Assembly: GCF_003351025.1 (NCBI RefSeq)
Contig: NZ_QPCG01000012.1
Location: 83,383 to 147,382, forward strand
Direction: 5' to 3'
Source of the DNA: Mucilaginibacter endophyticus
GTDB taxonomy: Bacteria; Bacteroidota; Bacteroidia; Sphingobacteriales; Sphingobacteriaceae
Length of the DNA: 64,000 nucleotides
Positions 1 to 8,262 of the stretch are shown here, one piece after another. Position 1 is the stretch's first letter, and each line of letters begins with the position of its first letter. The notes under the pieces were generated by a model. It searched no databases. It worked only from the letters and a program-made list of their open reading frames with translations, and had not been told where the DNA came from. Both the position numbers and the translations under genes were made by a program.

Positions 1-668
1 TGTATTACCTCTGGTAACAATAACAGAACCGTAAGGCCACTTGCTATAGCGTTGGCCAAAAATACGTACCCGACCCAGTTTGGCCTGTACCAACCAGCCA
101 TCCATGCTGCTCCCGGTAAATGATGACTTAATATAAACGGAACTCCAAAAAGAAAAAACAAATTGAGTGCCATTACCAAACCTATGTTTGAGCATTTAAT
201 TACGGCATACTTAACCGGCCGGCCTTCGGCACGAATGCGCGCGAACGGAATAACACAAAAAGCATCCAGTACTAAGATCACCAGGAAGCATTTTACATAA
301 AAAGTATAGTCGGCATGATCTTTTGCTACACCTGCCTGCATGTAATTAACAATGGGATCTAAAAACAGCAAGCAAAAAATCAAGAATAGCACTGACACCA
401 TGATAACAACCCCAAAGGCGTTATTATAAACCTGCTGCTTATTATCCGAACGCTTTTGAAGATACCTGAAATAGGTAGTCTCCATCCCAAAGGCCAAAAT
501 AGCATTGATGATAGAAGCGCTTCCATAAACAGACGTAAAAACACCGTTGGCATTAACCGGTAAAGTGCGGGTATAAATAGGCGTTAGAACGAAGTAGATC
601 ATCCGGGAAATAATGGTACTTAAACCATATATAGCAGTTTGCCCGGCAAATTTTTTTATAGTAGACAA
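1..668 (-). CDS. Polysaccharide/oligosaccharide flippase (partial)
   Basis: This is the N-terminal part of a multi-spanning membrane protein running off the left edge of the window. About 222 residues are readable. They begin STIKKFAGQTAIYGLSTI after a TTG start, followed by alternating hydrophobic helices. This start pattern is typical of Wzx/RfbX-type polysaccharide biosynthesis proteins, which move lipid-linked glycans across the inner membrane. I chose TTG at 668 because no ATG lies at the start of the conserved N-terminus. The gene begins 13 bases after the acylphosphatase stop, so the two are probably cotranscribed. Family assignment is firm; the substrate glycan is unknown. Confidence 0.82.
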   Translation of the reverse strand, partial: MSTIKKFAGQTAIYGLSTIISRMIYFVLTPIYTRTLPVNANGVFTSVYGSASIINAILAFGMETTYFRYLQKRSDNKQQVYNNAFGVVIMVSVLFLIFCLLFLDPIVNYMQAGVAKDHADYTFYVKCFLVILVLDAFCVIPFARIRAEGRPVKYAVIKCSNIGLVMALNLFFLFGVPFILSHHLPGAAWMAGWYRPNWVGYVFLANAIASGLTVLLLLPEVI

Positions 669-681
669 TGATGATATTTAT

Positions 682-963
682 TTATGAGCGTCTTTTAACA
701 ACCTCAAAATTACGATAGTTTTTTAATTCGCCTTCATGGCTTTCAACAGAGGTCACTTCGGCATCCTGAGGACCTTCATTACACCAGTCCAGAAACATAT
801 CAAGTGTGGAATTGTCAGCCTCGGCCTCCATGTACACATCGCCGTTAGGCTCATTTAATATGAAGCCACGTACACCAAGCTGATCGGCAACCGCTTTGGT
901 TGATTTACGGTAGAAAACGCCCTGCACTTTGCCTTTAACTGTAATATTAAGATGTTTTATCAT
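682..963 (-). CDS. Acylphosphatase
   Basis: A 93-residue cytosolic enzyme that hydrolyses acyl phosphates to carboxylate and phosphate. The length is normal for the family. The signature loop GKVQGVFYR (residues 11-19) carries the phosphate-binding Arg19. The second motif, GFILNEPNGDV, carries the catalytic Asn37. It lies directly upstream of the flippase in the same direction, which looks like cotranscription rather than a functional link. A TAACTTTG promoter-like motif lies about 120 bases upstream. Confidence 0.93.
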   Translation of the reverse strand: MIKHLNITVKGKVQGVFYRKSTKAVADQLGVRGFILNEPNGDVYMEAEADNSTLDMFLDWCNEGPQDAEVTSVESHEGELKNYRNFEVVKRRS

Positions 964-1081
964 CAGTATTTTTGGATATTAGATAGCAGCTGAAAGCTTA
1001 ATGCACAAAGCCTAAAGCTAACAGACCGGTATTGACAATTGTGTTATCTGAAAAACGTTAACAGATTATGTACAACTGTTG

Positions 1082-1109
1082 CAAAGTTAACTTTTTTCCT
1101 GCTAAGCAA
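1082..1109 (-). promoter_or_regulatory. Candidate promoter of acylphosphatase-flippase
   Basis: Read on the minus strand, TAACTTTG at 1089-1082 fits the Bacteroidota -7 consensus TAnnTTTG. A TTG at 1109-1107 lies 17 bases upstream, slightly short of the usual 19-base spacing. The expected transcription start near 1075 would leave a leader of about 110 bases. Sequence match only. Confidence 0.4.
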
Positions 1110-1190
1110 CCCGTTTAACTTAACAAGCGTACTTACAGTAAAAGTATCACAATTTAAACGGGATCGACATAACATTAAAAAATCTATTTT

Positions 1191-1712
1191 ATGAAAAAAA
1201 TTATTTTTTCCGCGCTAATCGTCGCTTTTACAGCTTTTTCGGCATTCGCGATTTTTAGCAACTGGAAGGTTAAGGGAGACGAAGCCCAGGTAACTTTTGA
1301 AGGGCATAGGGTAAGCGGCTCATTCAGCGGACTAAAAGCCGAGATCAGTTTTGACAAGGACCATCCCGAGGCTGCTAAAATTTCGGCTACCATTGATGTA
1401 ACCACAGCGGCAACTGGTTTTTTCATTAAAACCAGCCACGTAAAATCGGCCTTAGGCGCTGATGATTACCCGACCATTAAATTTGAATCGACCTCGGTAT
1501 CAAAAAGCGGCAATGGTTATGTGGCCAATGGTAAGTTAACCATGAAAGGCAAAACCAACCCTGAGTCTATCCATTTCACGTTTGAAGATAAAGGCAACGA
1601 AGGCGTATTTAAAGGCGACTTTAAAGTGCTGCCTCCAAAATACGGCATCGACAGAAGCGGTACCCCTCCCGAAGTTACCATCCATTTGACGGTACCGGTG
1701 AGTAAGGGGTAA
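1191..1712 (+). CDS. YceI family periplasmic protein
   Basis: A 173-residue protein with an N-terminal signal peptide (MKKIIFSALIVAFTAFSAFA) followed by a complete YceI-type lipocalin-like beta-barrel of ordinary length. Family hallmarks are the early VTFEGHRVSGSFSG stretch and the downstream GKLTMKG motif. YceI proteins bind long-chain isoprenoid or amphiphilic lipids in the periplasm, and many respond to stress or osmotic change. No partner is evident: the flanking genes run away from it or converge on it. A 9-base inverted repeat (1110-1118 and 1154-1162) lies upstream and could be an operator. Confidence 0.9.
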   Translation: MKKIIFSALIVAFTAFSAFAIFSNWKVKGDEAQVTFEGHRVSGSFSGLKAEISFDKDHPEAAKISATIDVTTAATGFFIKTSHVKSALGADDYPTIKFESTSVSKSGNGYVANGKLTMKGKTNPESIHFTFEDKGNEGVFKGDFKVLPPKYGIDRSGTPPEVTIHLTVPVSKG

Positions 1713-1723
1713 GTATATAAATT

Positions 1724-1838
1724 CATGTCATTGCGAGGAGCGATAAGGGAAAAGCGCGGGGCGACGTGGCAATCTCGTAGCGATACAAATCGGAGATGCA
1801 TTGGCTACGAGATTGCCACGCTTCGCTCGCAATGACAT
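1724..1838. repeat. Palindromic intergenic element, TCATTGCGAG family, copy 1
   Basis: The ends are inverted copies: TGTCATTGCGAGGAGCG on the left and CGCTCGCAATGACA on the right. Internal arms based on GGCAATCTCGTAGC and GCTACGAGATTGCC are also inverted. The same termini recur at about 5032-5120 and 63861-63953, so this is a dispersed REP/MITE-like family sitting between genes. No ORF or transposase is present. Confidence 0.85.
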
Positions 1839-1850
1839 CGGGTTAAGTAT

Positions 1851-1890
1851 AAAACGAAAAAACCGGCTTTCCGCCGGTTTTCTCGTTTTA
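1851..1890 (-). terminator. Intrinsic terminator of the amidohydrolase gene
   Basis: A hairpin with arms ACCGGC/GCCGGT is extended by A/T pairs and begins at the amidohydrolase stop codon. On the minus strand it ends in TTTTTTCGTTTT. The symmetric A and T flanks mean it may also stop plus-strand transcripts coming from the YceI gene. Confidence 0.8.
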
Positions 1891-3057
1891 TATCAATTTC
1901 TTCACTTTGGTTTCGGGAGTGATCTTAAACCCATCCAAACCGCTAACGAGGTTAAGGCCGGGTGTTTTGCCAACTTCGAGTGTACCTTTCTCATCGTCGA
2001 TACCCAGGTACTCGGCACCATTGCGGGTACCCCATTCAACGAGGCGAGGCAAACTTATAGACGGGAATTTTTGCTGAATAGCACGCATCTCGCTCAGGAT
2101 ACATAATTTATTGTTAGATGCAAGGCTATCGGTACCCAGGGTGATATTAAAGCCCTGGTCAACAAAAAGATCTATTTTAGGTAAACGCCCTTCAATATAA
2201 AGATTGGCATTAGGGCAAAAACACCAGTTAATCTTCCTGTCAAACCGTTTGATGAAATAAATATCCTTCAGGTTGGTACAGGTATTATGTACCAGCAGTA
2301 CTTTTTGTTTATTGGTAAGCAGCGGAATGATGGATTGTACCGAATTACGGGCCTGAGGCTTAAAGTAGGATATATCCATACCAAAATGCTCGTATAACTC
2401 TAAAAAGGCGCCAAGTTTATAACGGTAAAACTTATTCTCGTCCTCGCACTCCTGGTTATGAATACTGATGAGATTATCGTCGGCAGTATCACTATGTTTT
2501 TTGATGAGCTTGAACAACTCCTTTGATACCGAATAAGGAGCGTGGGGTGTTACCGAGCATGAGCCGGGTTTAAATTCGCTAAGCAGGGCCAATGCCTTTT
2601 CAAAAACCTCGTTGGCCTTTTCGGGTAAAAAGCCAAAAGTTTCAACAAAGGTATGATAATACAACTTGCTTTGCTTTTTCATCGCAACACTGTTATTAGT
2701 GTTGGAGATATCACCAACGGCCACTATGCCGTTATCATACATTTCCTGATCGGCTTTAGCTATGGCATCAAGTACCTCCTGCTGATCGGCATTACGTAAA
2801 GATTGAATATCTTTTATAAAATTTACCAGACCGCCTTTGGGTTTTACTTTATCTTTTAAATGAGAAAGTTCGGTATGGCAGTGAGTGTTAACAAATCCGG
2901 GGCAAATAACACCGCTTACCTGCTGTACATGTCCGCCGGGGGATTTGTTACTATCGGAAACGGCTATTATCTTACCATGATCATCAACAGTGACTACTCC
3001 ATTTTTAATCGGATCGGCATAAATAGGAAAAACGTAATCGGCTCTAAAACTTTTCAT
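1888..3057 (-). CDS. Amidohydrolase family protein (deaminase-like)
   Basis: A 389-residue metal-dependent hydrolase of the COG0402 type (cytosine, guanine, S-adenosylhomocysteine and aminofutalosine deaminases). The motifs appear in order: the metal ligands His59-x-His61 in NTHCHTEL; a TPHAPYS segment near residue 170; an IHNQE segment near 200; LLVHNTC near 257; and LGTDSLASN near 312 with the catalytic-site Asp. There is no signal peptide, so it is cytosolic. A TATTTTTG promoter-like motif (3120-3113, minus) lies upstream. Substrate cannot be assigned; a purine-derived or menaquinone-pathway deaminase is possible. Confidence 0.82.
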   Translation of the reverse strand: MKSFRADYVFPIYADPIKNGVVTVDDHGKIIAVSDSNKSPGGHVQQVSGVICPGFVNTHCHTELSHLKDKVKPKGGLVNFIKDIQSLRNADQQEVLDAIAKADQEMYDNGIVAVGDISNTNNSVAMKKQSKLYYHTFVETFGFLPEKANEVFEKALALLSEFKPGSCSVTPHAPYSVSKELFKLIKKHSDTADDNLISIHNQECEDENKFYRYKLGAFLELYEHFGMDISYFKPQARNSVQSIIPLLTNKQKVLLVHNTCTNLKDIYFIKRFDRKINWCFCPNANLYIEGRLPKIDLFVDQGFNITLGTDSLASNNKLCILSEMRAIQQKFPSISLPRLVEWGTRNGAEYLGIDDEKGTLEVGKTPGLNLVSGLDGFKITPETKVKKLI

Positions 3058-3202
3058 TAAAATTTAAACTTGGTATCGTAACACATAACGTTTTTCAAAA
3101 CAAACTATCCTGCAAAAATAAGTACAATTAACTTTTAGTTATTGTTTTTTATTCAGCCAAAAAGAATGACTTTAAAAAAAGATAGATTTTTTTAAATTTA
3201 AG

Positions 3203-3210
3203 TACTTTTG
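3203..3210 (+). promoter_or_regulatory. Candidate -7 element of rlmN
   Basis: TACTTTTG matches the Bacteroidota TAnnTTTG consensus and lies only 4 bases before the GTG start of rlmN. Transcription from it would start on or next to the start codon, implying a leaderless or near-leaderless mRNA. No good -33 TTTG is visible at the expected spacing. Confidence 0.4.
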
Positions 3211-3214
3211 CACT

Positions 3215-4282
3215 GTGAACAATACAAAAGATAAAATTGACATCCGCAGCCTGAGTCTGAATGCTTTACAGGAGCATTTCATCCGCATGGATGAAAAAGG
3301 CTTCAGGGCAAAACAGGTATATGAATGGCTTTGGAAAAAATCTTGCTTTTCTTTCAACGAGATGAGCAATATTTCAAAAGAACTCCGTGCTAAACTGGAT
3401 GCAAATTTTGTAATTAATAATGTAAAAATTAATTCCTCACAGGTTAGTGCTGATAAAACTATAAAAAATTCTTTTATTTTACACGATAACCACTTAATTG
3501 AGGGTGTTTTGATTCCCACCCCCGGCCGTATGACAGCCTGTGTATCATCACAGGTAGGTTGCAGCCTCACCTGTAAATTTTGCGCTACCGGATATATGGA
3601 GCGCAAAAGGAACCTTAACCCGGATGAAATTTACGACCAGGTAGTTTTGATTGATCAGCAGGCCCGTGAAAACTACGGTCAGCCTTTATCAAATATTGTT
3701 TACATGGGTATGGGCGAGCCGCTGCTCAACTATGCCAATATGATGAAATCAATTGAGCGCATCACCTCCGAAGATGGGCTTAATATGGCTGCCAAGCGTA
3801 TCACTGTATCAACTGCCGGCATTGCCAAAATGATCAAAAAACTGGGCGACGACCAGGTGAAGTTTAACCTTGCCCTGTCCCTGCATGCCGCAAACGACGA
3901 AAAGCGTAACACCATTATGCCTATCAACGAGCAAAACTCGTTAAAGGCACTGGCCGAGGCTTTGAAATATTACTATGCTAAAACCAAAAACCCGGTAACC
4001 TACGAGTACATTATTTTTGATGGTGTAAACGATGGGATCCAGGATGCTATAGAGCTGGCTAAATTTTGCAAGCACCTGCCATGCAAGGTTAATATCATTG
4101 AATATAATCCCATTGCCTTTGCAAGCTACATTAACGCCGGCGAAGATAAGGTTGAAGCATTTGCCGATTATCTTACTAAACAAGGCATCAACACGCACCT
4201 GCGCCGAAGCCGCGGTAAGGATATTGATGCGGCCTGCGGACAGCTTGCCATCAAAGAAAAAGATAAACTGGCCGAAGTTTAA
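3215..4282 (+). CDS. rlmN: 23S rRNA (adenine2503-C2)-methyltransferase RlmN
   Basis: A 355-residue radical-SAM enzyme that methylates A2503 of 23S rRNA, and A37 of some tRNAs. The iron-sulfur cluster motif CSLTCKFC gives Cys116, Cys120 and Cys123. YMGMGEPLLNY supplies the SAM-binding glycine motif. The methyl-carrying C-terminal cysteine is Cys341 in DAACGQL. Length and domain order are standard. GTG at 3215 is the start. The ComF gene follows after 23 bases on the same strand. Confidence 0.96.
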   Translation: MNNTKDKIDIRSLSLNALQEHFIRMDEKGFRAKQVYEWLWKKSCFSFNEMSNISKELRAKLDANFVINNVKINSSQVSADKTIKNSFILHDNHLIEGVLIPTPGRMTACVSSQVGCSLTCKFCATGYMERKRNLNPDEIYDQVVLIDQQARENYGQPLSNIVYMGMGEPLLNYANMMKSIERITSEDGLNMAAKRITVSTAGIAKMIKKLGDDQVKFNLALSLHAANDEKRNTIMPINEQNSLKALAEALKYYYAKTKNPVTYEYIIFDGVNDGIQDAIELAKFCKHLPCKVNIIEYNPIAFASYINAGEDKVEAFADYLTKQGINTHLRRSRGKDIDAACGQLAIKEKDKLAEV

Positions 4283-4305
4283 AAAATCCGACTTAAATTG
4301 AGGGC

Positions 4306-5004
4306 ATGAAATTACTGCGTGCCTACCTTGCCGATTTTGCCGCCTTGCTGTTTCCGGAGCTTTGCCCGGCTTGCCAGGCAAGTTTAGTGGCAGGGGAACA
4401 CATTATTTGCAGCGATTGCCGTTTTAATTTACCTTTTACCAATTTTCATCAGCAGCCTGCCAACATTGTGGCCCAGCAGTTTTGGGGTAAAATACACGTT
4501 GAGGCTGCCTACGCGCTTTATTATTTTCATAAAGGTGGCAAGATCCAGAACCTGATGCATCATTTTAAATATAAGGGCATGCAGCAGATAGGCAACCTCC
4601 TTGGCGCTATTGCCGGCGCGCAACTGGCTTCAAATGACATTTTCAGCTCGACAGATCTCATTATCCCTGTCCCCTTGCACAAACGCCGCCTACGCGAACG
4701 TGGTTATAACCAAAGTGCCTGTTTTGCTCATGGGCTTGCCGAAAAACTAAATGCTGTTGTTGATGAGCATAGCCTTGTGCGAACGGTGGCCACCAAAACG
4801 CAAACCCAGCGGTCGCGCTTTGCCCGGTTTGAAAATATGCAGAATGTATTCGCTGTTAGAGATCCTGCCGCACTTGAGGGCAAGCATATTTTGCTGGTTG
4901 ATGACATTGTAACCACCGGCTCAACCCTTGAGGCCTGCGGAGCGGAGTTATTGAAAGTACCCGGGGTAAAGTTGAGTATTGCCGCGATAGCTTACGCGGT
5001 GTAG
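4306..5004 (+). CDS. ComF family phosphoribosyltransferase
   Basis: A 232-residue protein related to ComF, which is needed for DNA uptake in competent bacteria. Its N-terminal zinc finger has Cys20, Cys23, Cys35 and Cys38. The C-terminal domain is a type I phosphoribosyltransferase fold with the PRPP-binding loop ILLVDDIVTTGST near residue 195. The signature PLHKRRLRERGYNQ near 123-136 is highly characteristic. Nothing else in the window suggests a competence operon. It follows rlmN by 23 bases and is probably cotranscribed with it. Confidence 0.93.
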   Translation: MKLLRAYLADFAALLFPELCPACQASLVAGEHIICSDCRFNLPFTNFHQQPANIVAQQFWGKIHVEAAYALYYFHKGGKIQNLMHHFKYKGMQQIGNLLGAIAGAQLASNDIFSSTDLIIPVPLHKRRLRERGYNQSACFAHGLAEKLNAVVDEHSLVRTVATKTQTQRSRFARFENMQNVFAVRDPAALEGKHILLVDDIVTTGSTLEACGAELLKVPGVKLSIAAIAYAV

Positions 5005-5031
5005 AAAAGCATTAAAGCTTTATTTTTCATA

Positions 5032-5120
5032 CCATTGCGAGGAGGAACGACGAAGCAATCGCATGCTATACAAAGCGGCCGTGCTTCCGTGCGGTTGCCA
5101 CGCTTCGCTGGCAATGACAT
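5032..5120. repeat. Palindromic intergenic element, TCATTGCGAG family, copy 2
   Basis: An inverted-repeat element between the convergent ComF and kinase genes. It has the same CATTGCGAGGA and CGCTGGCAATGACA ends as copies 1 and 3. Its interior GCATGCTATAC-AGCGG-TGCTTCCGTGCG is nearly the same as copy 3 at 63861-63953, in inverse orientation. Confidence 0.85.
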
Positions 5121-5130
5121 AGCTTTTTAC

Positions 5131-8100
5131 CTACTGCTGCTGATACCTGCTTAGTTTATCGTAAAGCACCCTTGGATCAAAAGGCTTAAGAATATAGTCA
5201 TTCATGCCTGCGTTGTTGATCTCGCCCATTTGATTGCTGAGCATGGATGCGGTAAGTGCTATAATGGGCAACTGTTTAAAATAAGGATCTGTTTTAGAAC
5301 GGATAATGCCTGTGGCCTCCAATCCGCCCATTTCGGGCATGTGGATATCCATCAGCACCACGTTATAGCCGCGGTTGGCTTCAACCTTTTCAATAGCTTC
5401 AATGCCGTTTTCAGCAAAATCGGCATGAGCCCCCCACTTCTTTAATATTTTATTAATAAGCAAGCGGTTGATCTGGTTGTCGTCTACTACTAAAACGTTT
5501 ATTTTAAGTCCTTCTTCCACGTTATTATTTTTTCTCTGTTGCTTTATATCAGCTTTTTTAAATCCAATGGTAAACCAAAATGTCGAACCTTTCCCCGGCA
5601 CACTATCCACGTTTATCCGCGAATCATGTAATTCAATAAGGCGTTTACTGATAGCCAAACCTAAACCGGTACCGCCATACTTACGTGTGGTATCTGTATC
5701 GGCCTGTTTAAACTGCTCAAATATAGTACCCAGTTTATCTGCCGGGATACCAATGCCGGTATCTGTTACAGCAAACCTGATGCGTACATCCCGCTCGGTT
5801 TCCTGGATAACTTTTAAATCGATATTAACACCGCCGTAATGTGTAAACTTAACCGCGTTGCCTACTAAGTTAAGCAATATCTGGATAAGGCGTGTCCGGT
5901 CGCCAATCACTTCATCAGGGACAACCTCCTCAACGCTTTTGCTAATATAAATCTTTTTTTCGGCAGCCTTAAACTGCATCGAACTTGTTATGCTGTTAAC
6001 CAGTTCCCGCAGGTTAACCGTGGCCTTTTCAAGCTCAACGTTGCCTGTTTCAATTTTAGCCAGATCCAGCACATCGTTAATCAACGTCATGAGGTTCTCG
6101 GCCGAAAACTTAAGGATATTAAGATTTTCCTTTTGCGACTCGGCAGGATCATCATCCAGCAATATGTGCGACATACCAATTACGGCATTTAGCGGCGTAC
6201 GGATTTCGTGGCTCATCACCGATATGAACATATCTTTGGCCCGGTTAAGCTGTATTGCCTCTTCCCTTGCCGAAATAAGCTCAATCTCGGCCTTCTTCTT
6301 AGCCGTGATATCAATAATTACTTCAATGTATTTGTCAACCTCGTTTTTACTGTTCAGTATAACCGAGTTTATAACCGAGATCCACAAAGGCTGCCTGTCC
6401 TTACGGTAAACCAGCAGGTCCACCTCAAATGATTGCTTTTGCCGGGATAGTTCCCGGGCTTTTTGTATGATAGATACATCGGTAAGCTCACCCTTCAATA
6501 TATCGCCCAGGTGCACATCTTTTACATCAGCAAGCGTATAACCTGTAATATTTTCAAATGCTCGGTTAACCCATTCTACCTTACCATCGCTGTTATTAAT
6601 CACTACTCCACTGGTGGTATTGCTTGCCACTAACGATAGTTGCTTCAACTGCTCTTCGGTAGCTTTGCGCTCGCTGATATCAACCATCACCCCTATCTGC
6701 CGTTCAACCTGTCCGGTTTCGTTAAGCAAAGGGCTATTTGACAGGAAAGCCCAGATAGGAGTTTGATCTTTTTTGTAGATCTTGATCTCTACCTCGTATG
6801 AACGCTTTTCTTCAACTGCTTTAACAGCATCTTTAAAAACCTCCAGGTCGGTATCCTCACCCAGCAACATGGTGCCAAAGGCCCGGCCCTGCATTTCGGT
6901 AAATGTATAACCTGTTATGTTTTCAAGGGCCTCGTTCATCCAGATCACCTTACCCTCGGCATCGCGGATCAGGATACCGCTTGGTGATTTACGTGCCGCG
7001 AACGATAAGATCTCGACTTCCTGTTCGGCCAGTTTACGTTTGGTGATATCTATAATTACCCTGATGGATTTATCAACACTTCCATCGGTATTATAAATGA
7101 GCGAGTTCATCACCGAGATCCACTTTGGCGAACCATCCTTTGCGTTGAAAGAAAGCTCTACCTCGTACGACACCTTGTTGCGGATGGCCTCTTCCAGCTT
7201 TTCCATAGCCTCAGGACTTAACGGCTTCCCCTTTATAACGTCACGCAGGCGAAGTTGCTTAACATCTGCATAAGCATAACCCGTTATGTTTTCAAACGCG
7301 TCGTTTGTCCATAATATCTGGTCCTCGGCATCACTGATCACAACCCCATTGCTCACCTTACTGGCCACCAGCGAAAGCAGTTCGAGATCCTGGGCCACCT
7401 GTTTCTGATAGGTAATATCGCGCCCGCTGGCAAACCATTTATCGTCTTTAAAAGTTACCGACCAGCTTATCCACTTATTATCCCCTTCAACAGTAATTAC
7501 GGGAGTTTCAATTTCAAATTTGCGTTGCTGTTTACTGATGCCCTTTTTTAATACAGCCAATGATTGTTCACGCGCCTCCTCCGGAAAAAAACTCCAGATA
7601 GGCATGCCGCATACCTCCTCTGCGGAATAACCCAAAACAGATTTTACCGCGCGGTTGATATGTCCGATTTTAAAATCCCTGTCCATAATGCAATGGATAT
7701 CGGGCGAGCTATCAAAAAGGTCATAAAATTCTTCGCGAACGGCAAGGCTTTGCTCCAGTTTAAGCTTTTGTTTGCGGAGCTCCAGGTGAGACATTACCTC
7801 ATCGGCCAGTACACGTAAGGCATCGCGCTGTTCGGCAGTAAGCTTGCGGGGTTTAGTATCTACTACGCATAATGAGCCTAAGCGGAGACCGTCGGGATTG
7901 ATCAGCGGCGCACCGGCGTAAAAGCGTATGCCCATTCCGTTGGCAATAGGGTTATCTCTGAATTCTTCATCTTCATTCGAATCTGGAATTTCAAGAAGGG
8001 CGTCGGATTGGATAGTGCGGTTACAAAAAGCGTCGGCGCGGGGTGTTTCCTCCGCGTCGACGCCGTATGTTGATTTAAACCATTGCCTGTCGGCATCCAG

Positions 8101-8259
8101 CAGCGTAATTAACGCTATAGGAGCCTGGCATATATAAGAAGCTAAACGCGTAATGGCGTCATATTCCTTTTCGGGCATGGTATCCAAAACATGATATGAT
8201 TGGAGCGCGGCTAAACGCTTATCTTCTATGTTTGATGGATCTTCCTGCCTTGGTGTCAT
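5131..8259 (-). CDS. Hybrid histidine kinase: GAF, four PAS domains, kinase core, receiver
   Basis: A 1042-residue hybrid sensor kinase. The N-terminal GAF domain spans about 20-160. Four PAS modules lie at about 175-290, 291-413, 414-538 and 539-662. The HisKA dimerisation domain carries phospho-acceptor His684 in SHEIRTPLN. The ATPase domain has an N box near 797-803 and G boxes near 833-867. The C-terminal receiver has Asp926/Asp927, phospho-acceptor Asp971 in LMDIHMP, Thr1003 and Lys1025. I see no transmembrane helix, so it is probably cytosolic. PAS copies 2-4 are recent-looking tandem duplicates. It starts 3 bases after glyA ends. No separate response regulator is adjacent. Confidence 0.93.
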   Translation of the reverse strand: MTPRQEDPSNIEDKRLAALQSYHVLDTMPEKEYDAITRLASYICQAPIALITLLDADRQWFKSTYGVDAEETPRADAFCNRTIQSDALLEIPDSNEDEEFRDNPIANGMGIRFYAGAPLINPDGLRLGSLCVVDTKPRKLTAEQRDALRVLADEVMSHLELRKQKLKLEQSLAVREEFYDLFDSSPDIHCIMDRDFKIGHINRAVKSVLGYSAEEVCGMPIWSFFPEEAREQSLAVLKKGISKQQRKFEIETPVITVEGDNKWISWSVTFKDDKWFASGRDITYQKQVAQDLELLSLVASKVSNGVVISDAEDQILWTNDAFENITGYAYADVKQLRLRDVIKGKPLSPEAMEKLEEAIRNKVSYEVELSFNAKDGSPKWISVMNSLIYNTDGSVDKSIRVIIDITKRKLAEQEVEILSFAARKSPSGILIRDAEGKVIWMNEALENITGYTFTEMQGRAFGTMLLGEDTDLEVFKDAVKAVEEKRSYEVEIKIYKKDQTPIWAFLSNSPLLNETGQVERQIGVMVDISERKATEEQLKQLSLVASNTTSGVVINNSDGKVEWVNRAFENITGYTLADVKDVHLGDILKGELTDVSIIQKARELSRQKQSFEVDLLVYRKDRQPLWISVINSVILNSKNEVDKYIEVIIDITAKKKAEIELISAREEAIQLNRAKDMFISVMSHEIRTPLNAVIGMSHILLDDDPAESQKENLNILKFSAENLMTLINDVLDLAKIETGNVELEKATVNLRELVNSITSSMQFKAAEKKIYISKSVEEVVPDEVIGDRTRLIQILLNLVGNAVKFTHYGGVNIDLKVIQETERDVRIRFAVTDTGIGIPADKLGTIFEQFKQADTDTTRKYGGTGLGLAISKRLIELHDSRINVDSVPGKGSTFWFTIGFKKADIKQQRKNNNVEEGLKINVLVVDDNQINRLLINKILKKWGAHADFAENGIEAIEKVEANRGYNVVLMDIHMPEMGGLEATGIIRSKTDPYFKQLPIIALTASMLSNQMGEINNAGMNDYILKPFDPRVLYDKLSRYQQQ

Positions 8260-8262
8260 TTT

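Noticed and set aside
1801..2106. A 101-codon plus-strand frame after the YceI gene
   Set aside because: Its first third lies in a palindromic repeat and the rest is antisense to the amidohydrolase gene.
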